Positions 1-7,826 of a stretch of DNA of 64,000 bases are shown here, in pieces; the first letter of the stretch is position 1; each line of letters opens with the position of its first letter. Origin of the DNA: Solirubrobacteraceae bacterium. GTDB taxonomy: Bacteria > Actinomycetota > Thermoleophilia > Solirubrobacterales > Solirubrobacteraceae. The stretch spans positions 1-64,000 of the forward strand of contig JAUYGN010000038.1 in assembly GCA_030690545.1 (NCBI GenBank), given 5' to 3'. Under the pieces are notes generated by a model, which was not told the origin of the DNA, did not search any database, and saw only the letters and a list, made by a program, of their open reading frames with translations. Made by a program: the position numbers and the translations under genes.

Positions 1-160
1 ACGCGCCGGGCGCCGCGTCGCGCGCGGTCTTGACGAACACGCGTCCGCCGCCCTCGAGCTCGGCGGCGTAGGCGTCGTTGAGGTCGCCGCCGGCGACCCG
101 TCGCAGCTCGTCGACGCGCCGTCCGAGCGCCAGCGACAGCGCGTCACGCAGCGCCGACAC
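1..160 (-). CDS. fructosamine kinase family protein (N-terminal part)
   Basis: Only about 53 N-terminal residues are in the window; the rest lies beyond the left edge. GGDLNDAY followed by VFVKT matches the start of fructosamine/ketosamine kinases (protein-kinase-like fold), where this glycine-rich turn and the Lys bind ATP. The family phosphorylates sugar adducts on amines as the first step of deglycation. The GTG start at 160 overlaps the upstream phosphatase gene by 17 nt, so translation is probably coupled. Pairing of this kinase with a low-molecular-weight phosphatase is known in bacteria. Family call is fairly safe; the substrate cannot be told from the fragment. Confidence 0.7.
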   Translation of the reverse strand, partial: MSALRDALSLALGRRVDELRRVAGGDLNDAYAAELEGGGRVFVKTARDAAPGA

Positions 161-635
161 GGCCGCGCAGCTCGTCGAGCAGGCCGCGGCATGCCGCGTC
201 GACGAGGTCGAGCACATGGCCGAAGCCGTCCTCGCCGCCGTAGTACGGATCGGGCACGTCGAGATCACCGCCACCGGCAGCTCGATCGAACTCCCGCAGC
301 AGCCGCACCTTCGCGGCGGCCTCGTCGTCCGGGGCGAGGCGGCGCAGGTCGCGCGCGTTCGCGCCGTCGAGCGCGACGAGCAGGTCGAACGCGTCGAAGT
401 CGGCGCGGCGCACCTTGCGCGCTGCGCCCGCGAGGACGATGCCGCGCGCCGCGGCAGCGGCGACCGAGCGCGGATCGGGCGACGCACCGACGTGCCAGCC
501 GCCGGTGCCGGCGCTGTCGATCTCGATCCGGTCGCTCAGTCCGGCGTCGGCGACGAGGCCGCGCATGACGCCCTCGGCCGTCGGCGAGCGGCAGATGTTT
601 CCCAGGCAGACGAAGAGGACGCGCGCGCAAGCCAT
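144..635 (-). CDS. low molecular weight protein-tyrosine-phosphatase-like phosphatase
   Basis: 163 aa, the usual length. The P-loop C-X5-R reads CLGNICRS with nucleophile Cys10 and Arg16; the general-acid loop near the C-terminus reads DPYYGG. The enzyme hydrolyses phosphate monoesters, either protein phosphotyrosine or, in homologues next to ketosamine kinases, ketosamine phosphates; the adjoining kinase gene makes the second role worth considering. I chose the ATG at 635 because the family starts a few residues before the first beta strand; an in-frame ATG at 680 would add 15 Arg-rich residues. A TACCCT box 9 nt before this ATG supports the choice. Confidence 0.9.
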   Translation of the reverse strand: MACARVLFVCLGNICRSPTAEGVMRGLVADAGLSDRIEIDSAGTGGWHVGASPDPRSVAAAAARGIVLAGAARKVRRADFDAFDLLVALDGANARDLRRLAPDDEAAAKVRLLREFDRAAGGGDLDVPDPYYGGEDGFGHVLDLVDAACRGLLDELRGRVGAA

Positions 636-644
636 CGAGCGGGC

Positions 645-650
645 AGGGTA
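645..650 (-). promoter_or_regulatory. -10 box of phosphatase gene
   Basis: TACCCT on the minus strand, 9 nt before the ATG at 635. Confidence 0.45.
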
Positions 651-753
651 GCCGCGCGTCGCCCGCCCTCGCGCGCGCATCGCTCAGTTGCACGCGGTTG
701 CGCCCGGACGCCTCGGCGGTGTCGGGTCGCGTCGGCCCGGGTAGTCCGAGCGC

Positions 754-1164
754 ATGACCACCGGTGACGCAGATCGGCTCAACCACTCCGCGCAATGGCA
801 GGCGACGGGTTCCGTCGACGCCATCCAAGACCAGCTGCTCGCCGTCGTCCGGCGGCGCGGCGGACGCGTCGACGACAGTCGATCAGGCAGTTTGCAAGCG
901 CATCTCGGATCGCGGCTGGCGTCCCGCCTGGGCGGCATGGCGACGAAGGGCGGGCGTGCGCGCCTGCCCTTGCGGCTGCGCGCCGATCTGACGCAACCGG
1001 CGCCCGACGAGGTGTACGTCGCCGTGACGATCGAGGACGACGAGGGCTGGAACCTGTTCAACGCTCCCTGGCGCGACGAGCGGTACCGCGCCGCGATGAC
1101 CGATCTCGCCGACGAGCTCGCGGCGACCACCTCGGCGACGGCAGGACGCGCCGACGGTCCATGA
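754..1164 (+). CDS. unknown protein, first gene of peptide-export operon
   Basis: 136 aa, soluble, no Cys, no signal peptide or membrane segment. I do not recognise the family. The central GSRLASRLGG then alternating basic/hydrophobic strands (RLPLRLRADL, VYVAVTIEDDEGW) suggest a small alpha/beta fold. A C-terminal relic of a paralogue lies at 15994-16155 on the minus strand, sharing the DDEGW...W...AAM.DL.DE pattern and again preceding an ABC ATPase, so the gene belongs to this peptide system rather than being a chance neighbour. Its stop overlaps the ATPase start (ATGA). TAGTCC lies 6 nt before the ATG, an imperfect -10 box. Confidence 0.8.
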   Translation: MTTGDADRLNHSAQWQATGSVDAIQDQLLAVVRRRGGRVDDSRSGSLQAHLGSRLASRLGGMATKGGRARLPLRLRADLTQPAPDEVYVAVTIEDDEGWNLFNAPWRDERYRAAMTDLADELAATTSATAGRADGP

Positions 1165-1970
1165 GCACGGCCGCGGCGGACTCGCTCGAGCACGTGCCGG
1201 CGTCCGCCGAACCCGCGGTGACCGTCCGCGGGCTGCACAAGCGCTACGGCCGCACGCTGGCGGTCGACGGGGTCGATCTCGAGATCCCGGCAGGATCGTT
1301 CTACGGCGTCATCGGTCCCAACGGCGCCGGCAAGACGACGCTGCTGCGGATGGTGACCGGGCTGCTGCGACCCGACCGCGGCAGCGTGGCGATCACCGGC
1401 GCCGACGTCTGGGAGGACCCCGCCGCCGCGAAGGCGCGGATCGGCGTGCTGCCGGACGGCCTGGCCACCTTCGATCGGCTGACGGGCCGCGACCTGCTGG
1501 TCTTCAACGGCCTGCTGCGTCGGTTGCCGCGCGCGACGGTCGTCGAGCGCGCCGAGCAGCTGCTGGAGGTCCTCGGCCTCGCCGACGCCGCCGACGTGCG
1601 CGTCGAGGACTACAGCCACGGCATGGGCAAGAAGATCGGCCTCGCGGCGGCGCTGCTGCACCGCCCGCAGGTGCTCGTCCTCGACGAGCCGTTCGAGGGC
1701 GTCGATCCGCTCAGCAGCCGCGTGCTGCGCTCCGTGCTGGACGAGTACCGCCGCGCCGGCGGCACGGTGGTGCTGTCCAGCCACGTCGTCGAGGTCGTCG
1801 AGCGGCTCTGCGACCACGTCGCGATCCTCGCCGGCGGGCGCGTGCGGACCGACGGTCCGAGCGAGCAGGTCCTGAGCGGCGGATCGCTGGAGGAGGCATT
1901 CGTGCACCATGTCGGCGCCGGGGCACACGAGTCGGAGGTACGAGAGCGGCTGACGTGGTTGGCAACCTAG
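1161..1970 (+). CDS. ABC transporter ATP-binding protein (ABC-2 type)
   Basis: 269 aa. Walker A GPNGAGKTT at residues 52-60, signature-like YSHGMGKK, Walker B VLVLDEP followed by FEGVDP, then SSHVVEVVE with the switch His. Domain order is that of ATPases pairing with ABC-2 permeases in export or self-protection. The ATG at 1161 overlaps the previous stop by 4 nt, so longer upstream in-frame starts are rejected. The gene ends 16 nt inside the following permease gene. A fragment of a paralogue's last 31-49 residues survives at 15841-15987. In bacteriocin-like operons such pairs often give immunity or extrude the product; here that role is inferred. Confidence 0.9.
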   Translation: MSTAAADSLEHVPASAEPAVTVRGLHKRYGRTLAVDGVDLEIPAGSFYGVIGPNGAGKTTLLRMVTGLLRPDRGSVAITGADVWEDPAAAKARIGVLPDGLATFDRLTGRDLLVFNGLLRRLPRATVVERAEQLLEVLGLADAADVRVEDYSHGMGKKIGLAAALLHRPQVLVLDEPFEGVDPLSSRVLRSVLDEYRRAGGTVVLSSHVVEVVERLCDHVAILAGGRVRTDGPSEQVLSGGSLEEAFVHHVGAGAHESEVRERLTWLAT

Positions 1971-3529
1971 TTGCGCTGCGACTGCGGCTGCTGTCGGCCT
2001 CGGCGGGCAGTCCGAAGCGGGTCCTCGGACTCGTCCTGACCGCGTTCGCCGTCGGCACGCTGACGGCGCTCGCGACGGTCATGGCGGTGATCGCCGGCCT
2101 CGCGCCCGACCCGGATGGGACGGTCGTCGTCGCGGCGGTCGCGGGACTGTGGCTGGCGTGGGTGCTCGTGCCGGTGCTCGGCCCGCTGATCGGCGCCGGC
2201 GTGGACGAGACGCTCGACCCGTCCGCGATGGCGCTGCTGCCCGTGCGCGGCCGGGAGCTCATGCCGGGCATGCTCGCCGCGGGCATGATCGGAATCGCGC
2301 CGCTCGCGACGACGATCGCCGTCACCGGTCTGGCGGCGAGCCACGTGCGCAGCGTGGCGGGCGGATTCCTCGCAGCGGCAGCGATGATCGTGATCGTGAC
2401 CCTGTGCGTCGGCAGCGGCCGCGCCGTGGCGACCGCGCTCTCGCGTCGCGCGGCCTCGCGGCGACGGCGCGACGCCGGGATCGTCGCGGGAGCGGTGCTG
2501 CTGGCGTCCGGCGCGCTGACGATCGCTCCGCTGCTGCTGCGCGACGCCGGCGGAGGCGCGCTGCTGACCGACGTCCTCGGCTGGACGCCCGCGGGTCAGC
2601 TCGGGCTGGCGCTGCGCGAGGTGCGCCTCGACGATGCCGGCGCGGCCGGCATGCACATCGCGATCGGGCTGGGCGTCGTCGCGCTGATCCTGCTGGCGTG
2701 GGCGCGCAGCATCGATCGCGCGCTCGTGATGGCGACCGGGCAGGGCGGATCGCAGCGGACGCGCAGCGCGATCGCCGCGCTGACGGCATGGCTGCCGACC
2801 CGCGAGGAGCGCGTGGCGGCGATCGCCGCGAAGGAGATCCTGCTGACCGTGCGCGATCCGATGCGCCGTTCGACCTGGCTCGTCGCCTGGCTGGTGGGCT
2901 GCGCGGCGCCGCTGTACCTGACGATCGGACAGGGAAACTCCGAGGCGTCGACGCTGCTGGTCGCCCTGCCTGCGTTCCTGGCGGTCGGGGGCATCAACCT
3001 CAACGGCTTCGGGCTCGACGGCACCGCGATCTGGACGCAGATCAGCTCCGCGGTCTCGCTGCGGGCCGACCTGCGCGGACGCGCGCTGGCGATGCTCGCG
3101 GTCAACCTGCCGTGCGTCGTGCTCGTCGCGCCGGCGCTGGCGATCCTCGGCGGCCATCCCGCGTCTGCGCCGCTGGGCGTCGCCGCCGGCATCGCCGTGC
3201 TGCTCGCCGTGCTGGGCGCGGGTGCCGTCGTCAGCGTTCGCGCACCGGTCCCGCGAGCGCGGACGGCGTTCGGCGTCTCACCGGGACTGAGCGGTCACAA
3301 CATGCTCGTCAGCGTGGCGGCGATCCTCGTCTCGCTGCTGTGCCTGGCTCCGGGCGTGGTGGCGCTGGCCGCCGGTCTCGCGGGGTGGACGCCGGGCCTC
3401 TACCTGTGCGCGCCCCTGCTGCTCGCGTGCGGGTCGGGCGCGTTTGCGGTCGGCCTGCGGATCGCGGCGAACGCGGTCGACGATCGTCAGCCCGAGCTCC
3501 TGCACGCGGTCTCCCCCCAGCATGCCTGA
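1955..3529 (+). CDS. ABC-2 type permease, polytopic
   Basis: 524 aa with roughly ten or more hydrophobic segments, e.g. near residues 25-50, 60-80, 105-130 and 140-160, and a long C-terminal hydrophobic half. No ATPase motifs, so it is the membrane partner of the preceding ATPase. GTG start at 1955, preceded by GGAGG at about 1934-1938; it begins inside the ATPase gene. The regulator ATG at 3522 lies inside its end, so ATPase, permease and regulator are translationally chained. Substrate unknown; export of, or resistance to, the co-encoded peptide is the contextual guess. Confidence 0.85.
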   Translation: MVGNLVALRLRLLSASAGSPKRVLGLVLTAFAVGTLTALATVMAVIAGLAPDPDGTVVVAAVAGLWLAWVLVPVLGPLIGAGVDETLDPSAMALLPVRGRELMPGMLAAGMIGIAPLATTIAVTGLAASHVRSVAGGFLAAAAMIVIVTLCVGSGRAVATALSRRAASRRRRDAGIVAGAVLLASGALTIAPLLLRDAGGGALLTDVLGWTPAGQLGLALREVRLDDAGAAGMHIAIGLGVVALILLAWARSIDRALVMATGQGGSQRTRSAIAALTAWLPTREERVAAIAAKEILLTVRDPMRRSTWLVAWLVGCAAPLYLTIGQGNSEASTLLVALPAFLAVGGINLNGFGLDGTAIWTQISSAVSLRADLRGRALAMLAVNLPCVVLVAPALAILGGHPASAPLGVAAGIAVLLAVLGAGAVVSVRAPVPRARTAFGVSPGLSGHNMLVSVAAILVSLLCLAPGVVALAAGLAGWTPGLYLCAPLLLACGSGAFAVGLRIAANAVDDRQPELLHAVSPQHA

Positions 3530-4385
3530 ACGCGACGACGAGCCCGCGGTCGAGCTCGGCCTCACGACGAGCGCCCGCACCGTGCAGACGATCATCGACT
3601 GGAACGCGAACACCGCCCCGCCGGCGTCCTCGCAGTCGCTCCAGACGCAGCTCGCGCCGACCGCCGGCTCCGCCGCGACGACGGCCGGCACCGACTCCGT
3701 GCGCGTGCTGATGGCGGTCGCCGAGCCGCTCGTCGCCCGCGGCCTGCGAGCGCTGATCGAGGGCTCCGCCGAGACGCGCTTCGCGATCACCGAGGTCGAC
3801 GACGAGCCATCGCTGCTGGCGGCGCTCGACGGCGGGCGGGCCGACGTGTGCCTGCTCGACGGCGACCTGCCCGGACCGCCGGCGACCGAGGTCGGGCAGC
3901 TCGTCGCGGCGGTGCGCGCGCGTCAGGCCGACTGCGCCGTGCTCGTGCTGACCCGCGAACCCCGGCTCGAGGACGTGCTGAGCGCGCTCGAGGCCGGTGC
4001 CGGGGGCGTGATCGCGCAAGCCGACGAGATCGATCTCGTGGCTGCGCTGCGGGCGGTCGCCAGCGGCCTGGCCACGCTCAGCGGGCAGCTGCTGGAGTCG
4101 ATCGTCGGGCAGCTCCCGCCGCGCTCTGACGAGTCGCTGGCCGAGGTGGCGCCGCAATGGCTTCAGGAGCTGACGCCGCGCGAGCTGGAGGTGCTGCGCT
4201 GCATCGCCGCCGGCATGCTCAACGGCGACATCGCCGAGCACCTGACGCTGTCGACGTCGACGGTCAAGACCCACGTCGGCCGGATCTTCAGCAAGCTCGA
4301 CGTGAGCGATCGCGCGCAGGCCGTCGTCGCCGCGTTCTCGGCCGGCGTCACCGATCCACCCGCTGGTGGTGATCGCCGGCGATGA
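3522..4385 (+). CDS. LuxR/NarL-family regulator with degenerate receiver domain
   Basis: 287 aa: a low-complexity N-terminal tail (1-57), a receiver-like domain (about 60-180) and a C-terminal LuxR helix-turn-helix beginning LTPRELEVLRCIAAG and containing STSTVKTHVGRIF. The phosphoacceptor position is kept (Asp113 in LLDGDLPG), but the acidic pair that binds Mg2+ in typical receivers (ADDHPL) reads AVAEPL (Val66-Ala67), and the conserved Lys position reads VIAQAD. The domain is therefore probably not phosphorylated conventionally, and no histidine kinase is encoded nearby. ATG at 3522 overlaps the permease end by 8 nt; longer in-frame starts fall deep inside that gene. Likely controls the peptide locus (inference). 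Confidence 0.88.
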   Translation: MPERDDEPAVELGLTTSARTVQTIIDWNANTAPPASSQSLQTQLAPTAGSAATTAGTDSVRVLMAVAEPLVARGLRALIEGSAETRFAITEVDDEPSLLAALDGGRADVCLLDGDLPGPPATEVGQLVAAVRARQADCAVLVLTREPRLEDVLSALEAGAGGVIAQADEIDLVAALRAVASGLATLSGQLLESIVGQLPPRSDESLAEVAPQWLQELTPRELEVLRCIAAGMLNGDIAEHLTLSTSTVKTHVGRIFSKLDVSDRAQAVVAAFSAGVTDPPAGGDRRR

Positions 4386-4927
4386 AGGACGGCGAAGACG
4401 GTGACGGCTCGCGGCTCTTCCGTCCCGAGGCGATCGAGGCTCACGGCGCACCGGATCGCCCGCGGATCCTGCCGCCGATCTCCGCTCCCGCGGTACGCAG
4501 CGCGTGCCTTGCGGTCACCGTGGCCGTGCTCGCCGCGCTGGCCGTCGGCCTGAGCTGGCACGTGCCGCAGATGCAGCGCGTCACCGTCGTCGTCCTGCCG
4601 GAGGCGCGCGGGGTCGTCGTCCTCTCCGATCCGGACGAGGTGGCGCAGATCAGCGCCGGCGACACGGTGAGCGCGGACTTCGGCGGCTCGCTCGAGCTCG
4701 AGCTGCGCATCGGTCGCGTGGCGGGCGTGCGCACGCCCGAGCAGGTCCAGGCCCAGTTCGGCGCCAGCCGGCTGGCAGCGATCGCCACCGTGCCGGTCGG
4801 TCTCTCGCGCGCCACGCCGCAGGGCGGCGAGCCCGTGCCCGACACGCTCGGCGACGCCGCCGCCGGCGGGATCGCGACGATCGGGCGTGAGCGGGTGATC
4901 GAGCTCGTCGCGCGGAAGCTGCTGTGA
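4382..4927 (+). CDS. short HlyD-like membrane fusion protein
   Basis: 181 aa. N-terminal LFRPEAIEAHG resembles the cytoplasmic start of HlyD-type adaptor proteins of peptide-export systems; one membrane helix follows at about 38-58, then a beta-rich extracytoplasmic part (VTVVVLPEARGVVV, SLELELRIGRV). Usual adaptors are more than 300 aa with a long coiled-coil and a lipoyl domain; both are absent, so this is a minimal version. Four-base overlaps with the regulator upstream (ATGA) and the C39 exporter downstream (GTGA) tie it to the exporter. Assignment rests on the N-terminal motif and context, so moderate. Confidence 0.6.
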   Translation: MKDGEDGDGSRLFRPEAIEAHGAPDRPRILPPISAPAVRSACLAVTVAVLAALAVGLSWHVPQMQRVTVVVLPEARGVVVLSDPDEVAQISAGDTVSADFGGSLELELRIGRVAGVRTPEQVQAQFGASRLAAIATVPVGLSRATPQGGEPVPDTLGDAAAGGIATIGRERVIELVARKLL

Positions 4928-7212
4928 GCCTTCGCCGGCGTCACCGGCGCGTGCCGGTCCTGCTGCAGCACAGCACCAACGAGTGCGCGGCGGCGTGCCT
5001 GGCGATGGTGCTGACGGCGCTCGGCCGCAGCACGACGATCGAGGAGTGCGTGCTGCGCGTCGGCGGCGGGCGCGACGGCGCGAGCGGGAGGGTGCTCGTC
5101 GAGGCGGCTCGCGGCCTCGGGGCGCTGCCGACCGCGTACTCGCTGCGGACGGCCGACCTGTCCGGGCTAGCGCTGCCCGCGATCGTCCACTGGGAGTTCG
5201 ACCACTTCCTCGTCGTCGAGCGGGCGACGACGCGCTGGGTCGACGTCGTCGACCCAGCGCTCGGTCGACGCCGGCTGTCGCGCGAGGAGTTCTCGCGCGG
5301 CTTCACGGGGGTCGCCGTCGTCCTGCTGCCCGGCCCGTCGATGCAGGATGGCGCGTCGGCCGTGAGCGACAGCCGCTGGGCGTTCCTGCGTCTCGCCGGT
5401 CGGGCGCCGCTGGCCCGGCGGCTGTTCGCGCAGCTGATCGGCGCTGCGGTGCTGCTCCAGCTGCTGTCGCTCGCGCCCCCGTTCGCGATCCTGCTCGTCC
5501 TCGACACCGTCGTGCCGCTGTCGCTCGACGACATCTTCCCGCTCGCGGCATTCGCGATCGCCGCGCTCCTGCTCGGCCAGCTCGCCGCGGCGCTCGCGCG
5601 CTCGGGCATCCTGATCGCGCTCGGCGCGCGCGTCGACACGCAGATGACGATGAGCGCCTTCGACCATCTGCTCAGCCTCCCGTACGCATTCTTCGAGCGC
5701 CGCAGCAGCGGCGACACGGTGATGCGCCTGATGAGCACCGCGACGATCCGCCAGGTGCTCGGCACGCAGGCGCTGGGCGCCGTGCTCGACGGATTGGTCG
5801 CGATCGGCTACACGATCGTGCTGCTGCTGATCGACGTGCGGATCGGCCTCGTGGCGATCGCCCTCGCGCTGATCCAGGTCTGCGCGACGGTCGTGACGGG
5901 CCGCATGCTCGCGGTGCGCGTGGAACGTGAGCTCGCCGACCAGGCGAAGGCGCAGAGCTACCTCGTCGAAGCCGTCAGCGGGATCGCGACGATCAAGGCG
6001 ACCGGTGCCGAGACGCGCGCGCTCGAGCGCTTCAGCACGCTCTTCGCGCGCCAGCTGCGCAGCGGCCTGGCGCGCAGCCAGGTGGCCGCGGCAGCCGACG
6101 CGGTGAGCTCCGGCCTGCGCCTCGTGGCGCCGCTGACGATCATCTGGTTCGGCGCGCAGTCGGTCATCGACGGCAGCCTGTCCGCCGGCACGATGATCGC
6201 CGTGGCGATCGTCGGCGGGCTGCTGATCAACGGGGCGTCGGCGGCCGCGGCGGCGGTCGCCGAGCTGCAGCTCGGCCGCGGGATGGTCGACCGGCTGATG
6301 GACCTGCTTCGCCAGGAGTCCGAGCAGGACCGCGGCGCGGTCAAGCCGGCGCCGCAGCTCGACGGAGCCGTCGAGCTGCGCGACGTCACCGTCCGCTACT
6401 CGCCGTCGTCCGCCGCAGCGTTGTCGGGCGTCAGCCTGCGCATCGAATCCGGGCAGAAGGTCGCGATCGTGGGCGCGAGCGGATCGGGCAAGAGCACGCT
6501 GGCGAAGGTCGTGCTCGGGCTGATCGAGCCGGAGGACGGAGACGTCCTGGTCGACGGCGTGCCGATCGACGACTACGACCTGACGACGGTGCGCCGGCAG
6601 TTCGGGGTCGTGCTGCAGGACAGCACGCTGTTCGACGCGAGCATCCGCGAGAACATCGCGTTCCACGCGCCCGACGCCCCGCTCGAGCGCGTCGTCCAGG
6701 CAGCCGAGCGCGCCCATGTCCGCGCGGAGATCGAAGCGCTGCCGATGGGCTTCGACACGAAGGTCGCCGAAGGCGGACGCAGCCTCTCGGGCGGCCAGCG
6801 TCAGCGCCTGATCCTGGCGCGCGCGCTGATCCGCGAGCCGCGGTTGCTGGTCCTCGACGAGGCCACGAGCCACCTCGACGCGTTGAGCGAGGCGGCCGTC
6901 GACGACCTGCTGAGCCGGCTGTCCTGCACGCGGGTCGTGATCGCCCACCGCCTGAGCACGGTGCGCAACGCCGACACGATCGTCGTGCTCGACGAGGGAC
7001 GGGTCGTCGAGCAGGGCAGCCACGAGCAGCTGCTGGCGGGCGGAGACCTCTACGCGCGCCTGCTCGGCGTGCCCGCCGATCGCGCGCGGAACGGCTCGCA
7101 GGCGGTCGGCCCGGGCGCCGGCTCCTGGTACCAGGGACTTAGATCCGTAGCGCGACAGGTCGCCCGCAAGACCCGACCTGCGCCCGATGTGCGATCGCGC
7201 CGCCGCGCCTAG
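4924..7212 (+). CDS. peptidase C39 domain ABC exporter (PCAT) for GG-leader peptides
   Basis: 762 aa. N-terminal C39 cysteine protease: oxyanion Gln15, catalytic Cys21 (QHSTNECAAAC), His94 (DHFLVV) and Asp110 (VVDPALG). A six-helix ABC membrane domain follows (about 155-450), then an ATPase with Walker A GASGSGKST near 517, LSGGQRQRL and VLDEATSHLD. Such transporters cut the leader after Gly-Gly and export the core peptide. All catalytic residues are present. About 45 basic C-terminal residues extend past the usual end. GTG start at 4924 overlaps the adaptor stop. The GG-leader peptide gene starts 50 nt downstream, its obvious substrate. Confidence 0.95.
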   Translation: MSLRRRHRRVPVLLQHSTNECAAACLAMVLTALGRSTTIEECVLRVGGGRDGASGRVLVEAARGLGALPTAYSLRTADLSGLALPAIVHWEFDHFLVVERATTRWVDVVDPALGRRRLSREEFSRGFTGVAVVLLPGPSMQDGASAVSDSRWAFLRLAGRAPLARRLFAQLIGAAVLLQLLSLAPPFAILLVLDTVVPLSLDDIFPLAAFAIAALLLGQLAAALARSGILIALGARVDTQMTMSAFDHLLSLPYAFFERRSSGDTVMRLMSTATIRQVLGTQALGAVLDGLVAIGYTIVLLLIDVRIGLVAIALALIQVCATVVTGRMLAVRVERELADQAKAQSYLVEAVSGIATIKATGAETRALERFSTLFARQLRSGLARSQVAAAADAVSSGLRLVAPLTIIWFGAQSVIDGSLSAGTMIAVAIVGGLLINGASAAAAAVAELQLGRGMVDRLMDLLRQESEQDRGAVKPAPQLDGAVELRDVTVRYSPSSAAALSGVSLRIESGQKVAIVGASGSGKSTLAKVVLGLIEPEDGDVLVDGVPIDDYDLTTVRRQFGVVLQDSTLFDASIRENIAFHAPDAPLERVVQAAERAHVRAEIEALPMGFDTKVAEGGRSLSGGQRQRLILARALIREPRLLVLDEATSHLDALSEAAVDDLLSRLSCTRVVIAHRLSTVRNADTIVVLDEGRVVEQGSHEQLLAGGDLYARLLGVPADRARNGSQAVGPGAGSWYQGLRSVARQVARKTRPAPDVRSRRRA

Positions 7213-7248
7213 CATCCGCTGCGCAAGGTGAACGCACCCCAATGTCGA

Positions 7249-7256
7249 GGAGGATC
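7249..7256 (+). promoter_or_regulatory. ribosome binding site of precursor peptide 1
   Basis: GGAGGATC ending 6 nt before the ATG at 7263. The same eight bases at the same spacing precede the second peptide gene (15828-15821, minus), which fixes both start codons. Confidence 0.75.
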
Positions 7257-7262
7257 TCGCAC

Positions 7263-7502
7263 ATGGACACGCAGACAGCCATGGTCACGCTCACCGACGA
7301 TGATCTTGAAGCCGTCGTCGGAGGCAATCCGTTCAGCGACTGCGGCAAGGGCGCGCTCGCCGGCGGGCTCGGCGGCGCAGCGGGCGGCGCGGTCACGGGC
7401 GCGTTCGTCGGTGGTGTCGGCGCGGGTCCCGGCGCTGTCGCGGGTGGCGCGGGCGGCGCCGTCGGCGGCTGCGTGACCGGCGTGGTCAGCGGACTGTTCT
7501 AG
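7263..7502 (+). CDS. double-glycine leader precursor peptide 1 (bacteriocin-like)
   Basis: 79 aa. A 21-residue leader rich in acidic residues ends LEAVVGG, the C39 recognition form. The predicted 58-residue core starts NPFSDC and is almost wholly Gly/Ala/Val with many GxxxG-type spacings, and has just two Cys (core positions 6 and 49), allowing a disulfide. It ends VVSGLF. Small hydrophobic Gly-rich cores with a GG leader are typical of class II bacteriocins; no modification enzyme gene is nearby. The start at 7263 is chosen over 7242 because GGAGGATC sits 6 nt upstream. A paralogue of exactly the same length lies at 15575-15814. Activity is not provable from sequence. Confidence 0.9.
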   Translation: MDTQTAMVTLTDDDLEAVVGGNPFSDCGKGALAGGLGGAAGGAVTGAFVGGVGAGPGAVAGGAGGAVGGCVTGVVSGLF

Positions 7503-7533
7503 TGCCCCAGCCCGACGACAGGAGGTGGTCATC

Positions 7534-7731
7534 GTGACCATGCGTCATGTCATCGCCCTCGTGGCGATCGTGCTGCTCGCCGCCGTGATCGGCGTCGGCG
7601 TGGCCGCCCTGACCGGCGACGCCGCGGGCCCCATCGTGGCCGGCGCGATCGCCGGCGTCGGCATCGTGATGGTGCTCAACCGGGCGCGCAGCGACAAGCG
7701 CGCCGGTGGGCGCGCCTCGTCGCTCGTCTGA
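7534..7731 (+). CDS. small two-helix membrane protein, candidate immunity protein
   Basis: 65 aa from the GTG at 7534 (63 from the ATG at 7540), preceded by AGGAGGT at 7520-7526. Two hydrophobic helices (about 5-25 and 32-50) surround ALTGDAAG, then a basic tail NRARSDKR. It directly follows the peptide gene, and its paralogue at 15332-15523 directly follows the second peptide; both share LLA-x-x-IG-x-G-x-AALTG. Small membrane proteins beside class II bacteriocin genes are often immunity proteins, so that is the favoured but unproven role. Alternatives: accessory peptide or export helper. Confidence 0.8.
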   Translation: MTMRHVIALVAIVLLAAVIGVGVAALTGDAAGPIVAGAIAGVGIVMVLNRARSDKRAGGRASSLV

Positions 7732-7760
7732 GCGCAACGGAACACTCGAGCGGCATGGGA

Positions 7761-7784
7761 AGCGGGGCGGCGACGCCCCGCTTT
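7761..7784 (+). terminator. terminator of peptide operon
   Basis: Perfect 9-bp stem AGCGGGGCG / CGCCCCGCT closed by a GCGA tetraloop and followed by TT, 30 nt after the last gene of the operon. Confidence 0.75.
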
Positions 7785-7826
7785 CGCATGCTCTCCGGCG
7801 CGCACGGCATGCCGACGAAAGCGCGA

